Source: Corella eumyota (Eukaryota > Chordata > Ascidiacea > Phlebobranchia > Corellidae). From it: DNA of 64,000 nt. How positions within the stretch are numbered: position 1 is the first letter of the stretch; each line of letters starts with the position of its first letter. The translations under genes and the position numbers were made by a program. The DNA lies in contig OY720103.1 of assembly GCA_963082875.1 (NCBI GenBank), forward strand, positions 4,092,001 to 4,156,000, read 5' to 3'. The notes beneath the pieces are model-generated. The model was not told where the DNA came from. It did not search any database and saw only the letters and a program-made list of their open reading frames with translations. Shown piece by piece: positions 58,117 to 64,000 of this stretch.

Positions 58117-59344
58117 ATGGAACGAACGTTGAAAGAACAACTTTCGTGTGATACGGTGTCAAGATGTGGAAGTGCATCCGGTTGCATCAACCAAGGAGGC
58201 ATATATTTGTTAAACAACACGGATAAGATATTCGTCAAAGAAAACTCAAAGGATGGTGCTGAGTAATATCAAGTTTTCCTCATAACTTTTACTATACATT
58301 ATTGAAACTTAAATAAAACCTTTTAAAACTAATTAAAAGAATACATTTTTCAGGATTATGTTTAAAGGCGAGTTTGCAAGTCTTCAGGCAATCCATAAAA
58401 CCGAAACAATTAAAGTTCCAAAACCATTAAAAGTTTTTCAACACAAAAACAGTTGGTGTATAGCAATGGAATATTTAAACATCCAATCATTACATAAACA
58501 AGCAAGGGGTAACTAGTTCTTTTTGTAAATCTTCGGATTGGCCAAGTTTATCATATAGTCATGGTTAAAGGCACAACAACATGGAAGCAGTGGAAATAAA
58601 ACTAATGATCTCATGTTGTAAAGCCCAGTGTTTTAACTACTACCCAATGGTGGCATGCATAGTGTCTTGTTTTTGTGTCATCATGAAAATGAATTAAAAA
58701 CTATTTTGTTTCGCATAGAAATGGGAATTAAGATTGCAAACCTCCATTTACATAACTTTAACTTGAAAAAGCAAATTGAGAAAAATATGAGTTTCGTTGG
58801 AAAGTCATCAGAAAATGAAAAATTTATCAATAACTTTGGTTTTGACGTTCCAACATGCTGTGGATTTATTCCAATGGAAAACGAATGGCATTCTGATTGG
58901 CCTAGTTTTTTTGCAACAAATCGGATTAAATATCAACTGGATTTAGTTGAAAAAGAATATGGTGATCGAACGGCTAGGTCATTATGGCCCCAAGTTGAAA
59001 GAAATATTCCAAAATTATTTCCAAGTGATTTAGAAATCGTACCGGCATTGTTACACGGTGATTTATGGGGTGGAAATGCAAGTGAATGTGACAAAGAACC
59101 ATGTATTTACGACGCAGCTTCATATTATGGCCACCATGAAGCTGAACTTTCGATTGCTCACATGTTCGGTGGATTTCCATCCGAGTTTTTTAAAGCCTAC
59201 CATGAACTGATACCAAAAGCTAAAGGCTTTGAAATGCGCCAAAATTTGTATCAGTTGTTTCATTATCTCAACCACTGGAATCACTTTGGTTCTGGGTATA
59301 AGGGTTCCTCTATTAATTTGATGAAAAAAATAGCTGCATGTTAA
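58117..59344 (+). CDS. FN3K: Fructosamine-3-kinase / ketosamine-3-kinase
   Basis: Three exons: 58117-58262, 58354-58508, 58719-59344; 308 residues (human 309). It starts MERTLKEQL; other features match the family throughout: GSASGCINQGG, KIFVKEN, GFDVPTCCGFIPMENEW, the catalytic loop ALLHGDLWGGN, the metal-binding IYDAASYYGHHEAEL, and the end YQLFHYLNHWNHFG. The enzyme phosphorylates fructosamine or ribulosamine adducts on proteins so that they decompose, a protein-repair step in the cytosol. The ATG at 58117 was chosen because it gives the family N-terminus; earlier in-frame codons back to 58081 are not conserved. An AG at 58099-58100 (TGTTGCAG) might be the acceptor of a 5' UTR intron. The transposon ends 51 bp upstream. 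Confidence 0.95.
58565..58657 (-). mobile_element. SINE head fragment in FN3K intron 2
   Basis: A decayed inverted head (AACATGGAAGCAGTGG, GATCTCATGTTGTAAAGCCC, AACTACTACCCAATGGTGGC). The body is lost. Confidence 0.45.
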
Positions 59345-60150
59345 AAAGTACAAACAAATAACACTTGTTAAGTTACATGCTTTTTAAAATTTATTTTTAA
59401 CGACTAATATACAATGCACAAGTAAAAACATAAGCGAAATATTGAATGTAAAAATGGCACAGTTTTGGGCATTACCCATAAATTTAAATCTGTTCAAAAT
59501 AAAAACAAACGTCCTTCAATTGCTTTTTTATATTGCTTGTTAATATGTGTAATTAATTATAAAATTTACCTTACAATTAAATAGCACGCAAGTAAGTCGA
59601 TATTGTTTGAAGAAATTAAAATATTTGGTCCCATTAATTTTGTGTATATTAAACCCTATACAGTTACATTTTTGATTTGATAACTAAAACAGATTTAGTA
59701 AGCAGCTAGTATAACAATGATTAAAAAATATGATAAAAAAGGTTTACAACTGTAAAATAAACCACATAAAATACTAACACTGGGTAGTTTGAATATTAAA
59801 AAATATCGAATTAGACTATATAACACAATTATTATAAGAACAGCACATTCTATTACAAAAGCATGAACTTTTTGTTTTATTTTTGGCTTATCGCAAACTG
59901 TGTAAATGCAAGTTTAAGTAGCACCCTATAGAAACGAATAAACATTAATTAGAATAAGTTAATCCAATTTTAAAGTCTATGCTCATATGTAAAATAGGGG
60001 ATCAATGTAAATTTAACCCAAAGACAACTTAACTAAATAACAAGTCCTAGACAAACCGACCGAAATAATACTTTTAATTATTTAACTAAACATTTTTGAG
60101 GTTTAAGTTGTCTTTGGGTTTAATTGACTGGTCACCAAAAAGACATGTAG
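59345..60150. other. Convergent intergenic region, 0.8 kb
   Basis: This holds the 3' flanks of FN3K and of the APBA gene. A 20-bp segment (AACCCAAAGACAACTTAA, 60016-60033) has an inverted counterpart (TTAAGTTGTCTTTGGGTT, 60104-60121), forming a possible hairpin. No coding exon or mobile element was recognised. Confidence 0.5.
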
Positions 60151-62349
60151 TTAAATATAAATGGGCTGTTCTTGGCCGGTAAGAAGCCGATACATAGTAG
60201 CTGGCATAGTTTTCATTTGGATCTCACCTACTGAAGAAACAAGCATCTGAACTATCTTGTCGTGTTGCGTGGCCACAACACTTAACCCGTTGATTTCAAT
60301 AATTCGATGCCCCACCCTTACCCCACCCCTTTCTGCAATACCACCCCTCATTAAGCTACAAATGATCCCCTCTTGAACGGAAAAACCGAGCTGGTATTTT
60401 AGGTCAGGGCGTTTTATTAAAACAGTTACGACTGGTGGGCAAGATACAATGTTTAAATGGGCTATGCTTTGCATGCGCAGTCCTTTGATAATACTTTGGC
60501 AGGTTGCAATTGATAAACCAACCAAACTGGTGCCATTAATGGTCATTATTTGGTCCCCAATGCTTAGTTTTCCACAACGTTCAGCTGGGCCCCCATGCTG
60601 TAAATTTGCAAGAATGACAGTAGGTACAATAGACCCCCAACCCGACTCAACGACCACAACCCCAAGATTTTCACCTTTTTTCTTTTCTATCCACATGTCT
60701 TTAATATTTTCTTGTTTTGAATAATGCACTAAGTCGTCATGGTACATTTCTTGCATGTCGAGAAGTTTGTTATAGTCGTCTCTAGTTAAGGTCTGGGGTT
60801 CGATTCCATTTGCAGTTAAAAATTGTTGGTAAGCAACGCTAAACGCCTGACCAATAGCTTGTGCCATTAGTTGTGAGTCCATTGAAGAAAACACATGGCA
60901 GATAACTTTATAAGATCTTTGCGGTTTTGGTTCTCTCATTAACTGAGGCTCCTCACTTTGATCAACTCGAACTTGTTTCCGTTTTGCCATAATGACTAAT
61001 AATTTTCCAATATCGGCGATGTAAGAAATCGAACGCAGACTGTGGTCCATCATAGTCTCCTGCGTATCTGCATTCATAATTTTTACCTTGTCTGCAGATA
61101 CGAATAAATCAACTTCCACGCTTGGCTGTGATTCGCCTTCTGGTGCTTTGATTCGACTCACCGCTTCTTGTGCTTGCAACATCCTTGAATTTTTACCCTG
61201 ATTTTTCTCAGACAAAAGTTGGGTTGAACCCAGATAGTTGGCAGTAAAAATTATTCCTTCAATAAGATCTTCAGGCTCGCATGGACCCACAGCTTCAATT
61301 AGGGGCCTTACATAAGACTGAGATGTCTCTGGTTTAGGAGAAGCTTTATGTGTATTCATAAAAGGACTATCTATGTTTAAAGCTTCTTGTCTTTTAGGTA
61401 GATTAGGCATGCTGCTATGTGCAGAGGAAGGAGTTGGTATCGGTTCCTTAATAGGAACACTTTTTGGTATATCTGGACTAGGTGGTGTGGGTAAACTTTG
61501 GGGTAATTTTACCCAAGGATCATCAACCTGTGCTGGAGTTGGAATTTCTTGAAAGTTGTTTTGAAGTTTAACTTCACGAACGGCCGCTTCCACGTCTTCT
61601 AAGCTCGAAAAATCGTAATTTTCCATTTGTGATTTTGCCATCTTTTGCGGCATAAGTTCAAACTGTGGTTTGGATGATTCTATAAGCTCATTTATAGTTG
61701 GACTCCTTTCTTCTTGTTTTGGAAATAAAGGGATCTTCTTAGGACTAATTGAGTTTGCATGTTGTTCGATCATTCTATCCAGATCATTAGATTTTGACGG
61801 CTGTTGCACTTGCCAAAGATCGGGCTCGGATTCTTTTTCCTCCAAGCTGTTGAATGGGTTAACTCGTTTTGAGCGGTCACTCGATGGAGTTATTGGTACT
61901 TCATGCTGTGGGGAATCTGTTAACGAGCTATCTGTCTCAGTTATCGAACTTTGTTCATCAAGGCTAGGTATATTTTGGTCGCTTCTTGTTGGAATTAAGT
62001 TATTGTCATTTAAGTTAGTTGATGTATCTGTGTTATTGCTGTCTTGTTGTATTACATTTCCATGAAGGTTGTCTTCTTTTAAATCCACAATCTCAATGTT
62101 TTTTAGTAAGACATTATCCATTTGATCTTCTTCCGAATCATTTAAATCACCATTTTGTTGGTTTTGGTCATCGTTTTGATTTTCATATGCATTTTCAATT
62201 CCATTGCAGTTGTTTTCATGATTATTAATGATTTCCGATTGAGGTGTACCCTTTAGTTCTTTCGTTAAATTAACATTTTGAATGTTATCATTAGCTACAT
62301 CCGATTCGTAATCCGAAACGTCCTGAACATCAGGATTTAGTTCCGACAT
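60151..62349 (-). CDS. APBA: APBA/X11/Mint adaptor (PTB plus two PDZ), intronless
   Basis: A single open frame of 732 residues from ATG 62349. The N-terminal half is acidic and disordered. A PTB domain begins near residue 360 ([19 protein letters not shown]) and ends near 530 ([13 protein letters not shown]), followed by the linker [23 protein letters not shown]1 (about 555-635: [29 protein letters not shown]) and PDZ2 (about 645-715: [27 protein letters not shown]) follow. The C-terminus TGQEQPIYI matches the conserved family end that folds back on PDZ1. These adaptors bind the NPxY tail of APP and presynaptic partners. A Munc18-binding segment was not identified with confidence. Lack of introns is unusual here. 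It diverges from the C8orf82 gene. Confidence 0.95.
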   Translation of the reverse strand: MSELNPDVQDVSDYESDVANDNIQNVNLTKELKGTPQSEIINNHENNCNGIENAYENQNDDQNQQNGDLNDSEEDQMDNVLLKNIEIVDLKEDNLHGNVIQQDSNNTDTSTNLNDNNLIPTRSDQNIPSLDEQSSITETDSSLTDSPQHEVPITPSSDRSKRVNPFNSLEEKESEPDLWQVQQPSKSNDLDRMIEQHANSISPKKIPLFPKQEERSPTINELIESSKPQFELMPQKMAKSQMENYDFSSLEDVEAAVREVKLQNNFQEIPTPAQVDDPWVKLPQSLPTPPSPDIPKSVPIKEPIPTPSSAHSSMPNLPKRQEALNIDSPFMNTHKASPKPETSQSYVRPLIEAVGPCEPEDLIEGIIFTANYLGSTQLLSEKNQGKNSRMLQAQEAVSRIKAPEGESQPSVEVDLFVSADKVKIMNADTQETMMDHSLRSISYIADIGKLLVIMAKRKQVRVDQSEEPQLMREPKPQRSYKVICHVFSSMDSQLMAQAIGQAFSVAYQQFLTANGIEPQTLTRDDYNKLLDMQEMYHDDLVHYSKQENIKDMWIEKKKGENLGVVVVESGWGSIVPTVILANLQHGGPAERCGKLSIGDQIMTINGTSLVGLSIATCQSIIKGLRMQSIAHLNIVSCPPVVTVLIKRPDLKYQLGFSVQEGIICSLMRGGIAERGGVRVGHRIIEINGLSVVATQHDKIVQMLVSSVGEIQMKTMPATMYRLLTGQEQPIYI

Positions 62350-63009
62350 TGCAGTTAGTATGTCGTTTACTTTACTTTTTTGCTATCCAAATTTGAAACT
62401 TAAGAACTCAGCCATACAGTTCCATAATAAATAAAAACAGTATAAACAGTTCAGTTAAATTTACAATATACTATGACGATCTAAAAAATAAAAAAAATGT
62501 TAACGAACAATTGGGAATTGTTTAAATATTTTATTTGTCGCTAAAAGCATCTTAAAACACATTTTGTCCCATTTAAAATAAGGCAACATTGTATAACATA
62601 GATTACATAATCAATACATGAATATTAATGCTTAAAATTTAAGTTTTTTGACTTCCTTTTTATAACGATTTACGCGTCTCGTATTTTGTCTGCCTCCCTA
62701 TTGTCAATTAAGCGTTTTAACATGATCACCAGCGACTGATAACTCGATGACGTCATTTTAATACGTAAACGCCCAAGCAAATTAAAATAACTTTTAACTA
62801 GCTTATTTTAATTCTTGTATTATGTGAAACAGTTTTGTGCAATACCACAGTAATTTAAAGCCGCAAAATATAACAAATAAAAACTCGCTTGGGCACGAGG
62901 ATAAAAAATTAATATGACTTTAACACCGTACTTATAACCCGTAAAACGTCACAACCCCGAATATAAACAAGCAGTGACGTCACGATGCCTTCTAATTTAA
63001 CTTGCAAAC
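62350..63009. promoter_or_regulatory. Divergent promoter region between APBA and C8orf82 homologue
   Basis: This 660-bp region separates two outward-facing genes. It contains two perfect palindromic CRE sites TGACGTCA, at 62748-62755 and 62975-62982, the second 27 bp before the C8orf82 ATG. No TATA box is evident. Bidirectional control by CREB/ATF is inferred. Confidence 0.55.
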
Positions 63010-63827
63010 ATGTTTCGGTTGTTTAAAACGTCTTATTTTCAACGTTTACATAAAAAATGGTCATTTATACAACGTTCATATCTGAGCTATATTCAAGGCC
63101 AAACGTCTGACAAAGATATACGGGAATATTTTTATTATATTGATCACCAAGGCCAACTCTTTTTAGATGATGCAAAATTAAAGAATTTTATTACGTGTTT
63201 CAAGGATAAACAATTCCTTGCCTTTTTCTTTAAACGTGTGCGTTTAAACAAGACCGGGAATTACCAGGAGTTTCCTTATATATCACTGTGCGGCCCTGAA
63301 AGAAATTACATTAGGTAATTCTTTGTAAATTTTATAATTTAAATTCCCTTGTGTGTGGTTTAGGAAAAGTATCTAATTGGTATGATACTGGGATGCACTG
63401 TCAGTGGTAAAATCCTTCATTAAACTGTCCTATAATATGTTTATATTATATGCTTTAAACCTAATAATTGATCGTTTTTAGGTGCGATGACGTACCTATA
63501 GTGTATGATAGTCTCCTAGAAAAAAACAATTCTGGAACAACTGAATACCTTTTGTCATATGGACATACTGGAGGAGTTCTAACTGTTCCATTTGAACCAG
63601 AAACACTGTGCATGCTACCAGACAGCGGCAGAGTTTACCACACTGCACAAGAAAGAAGTGGAGGGATCGGATTGGTCAAATCGAAATTGGCAATCGAGTT
63701 AAGCCAATATTTTGGTTACGAAGATAACAATAGCAGTGAATTAAAACCCCCAACTTCTTTTACCTGGAAGGGAAAAATATACACTTTAAATAACAAGTTG
63801 ATTAAGCACCCACGCCCTTACAAGTAA
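63010..63827 (+). CDS. C8orf82: UPF0598 family protein, C8orf82 homologue
   Basis: Two exons, 63010-63314 and 63482-63827, 216 residues, the same length as the human protein. The N-terminus is basic and hydrophobic without acidic residues (MFRLFKTSYFQRLHKKW), suitable as a mitochondrial presequence. The rest matches the family: DIREYFYYIDHQGQLFLDD, FFFKRVRLN, FPYISLCGPERNYIRCDD, LLSYGHTGGVLTVPFEPE, LPDSGRVYH, GGIGLVKSKLAIELS. Molecular function is not established. Confidence 0.95.
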
Positions 63828-64000
63828 AGAAACAACTAATACTCTATCTATTTATTTTTCATATTTATATGCATGATGGTGCAGAACAATATTGTCGTGT
63901 TATGTTTATGCCTTCTATATTTCCTTCAAGGGATTCCCTATGGCTTGCAGATAAAAGCATTACCCCTTTACTTCTATCAAGTCTTAGAATTCCCCATTAA
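63828..64000. other. Right edge of window, 173 bp
   Basis: This is 3' flank of the C8orf82 homologue. A short minus-strand open stretch at about 63865-63995 is too weak to call an exon. Confidence 0.4.

Noticed and set aside
61670-62228. Plus-strand frames within the APBA gene
   Set aside because: They are antisense shadows of the disordered N-terminal half of APBA.
63865-63995. Possible last exon of a minus-strand gene entering from the right
   Set aside because: Only about 45 codons, no recognisable domain, and no strong acceptor could be fixed at the window edge.

Overview
The window looks like a tunicate nuclear genome, most likely Ciona or a close relative. The DNA is AT-rich, genes are packed closely, and introns are mostly 60-200 bp with GT-AG ends. 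Every recognisable protein is a chordate or metazoan one. The organism call is inference from gene content and compactness. Exon coordinates below were read by hand from splice signals. For every complete spliced gene the coding exons sum to a multiple of three.

Layout: (1) 29-4340 minus, 5' part of a secreted leucine-rich-repeat gene. (2) 5241-6790 plus, a small secreted protein of ShKT-type cysteine modules. (3) 7573-11860 plus, an adhesion GPCR (sushi-like, Thr-rich stalk, GAIN-like, 7TM). (4) 14231-17075 plus, a FoxQ1-type forkhead gene. (5) 19737-32381 plus, a complete 42-exon sarcomeric myosin heavy chain; its largest intron carries an in-frame alternative first exon predicting a motor-less rod protein, and an alternative last exon lies at 32636-33001. 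(6) 33783-38567 minus, a membrane protein with C-type-lectin-like, ZP and EGF domains. (7) 38999-43708 minus, RABGGTA. (8) 44428-47348 plus, a protease joining a degenerate astacin domain to an intact trypsin domain. (9) 47619-49621 minus, OTUD6B. (10) 49800-52226 minus, a TPX2-like 5' half and an unassigned 3' fragment on either side of a 200-N gap. (11) 52731-58065, a Mutator-like DNA transposon with inverted 72-bp tandem arrays, coding for a PHD finger plus OTU protein and an open transposase. (12) 58117-59344 plus, FN3K. (13) 60151-62349 minus, an intronless APBA/X11/Mint gene. (14) 63010-63827 plus, the C8orf82/UPF0598 homologue.

The genes are functionally unrelated neighbours, not a pathway: muscle motor, Rab prenylation, deubiquitination, spindle assembly, deglycation, synaptic scaffolding. 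A tRNA-derived SINE family with recognisable Pol III A and B boxes is scattered through the introns, densest from 34 to 48 kb. The most notable signals are the myosin rod-only start (compare Drosophila myosin rod protein and molluscan catchin/myorod), the pseudo-astacin/trypsin chimera, and the PHD-OTU-carrying Mutator-like element that ends about 50 bp upstream of the FN3K start codon.
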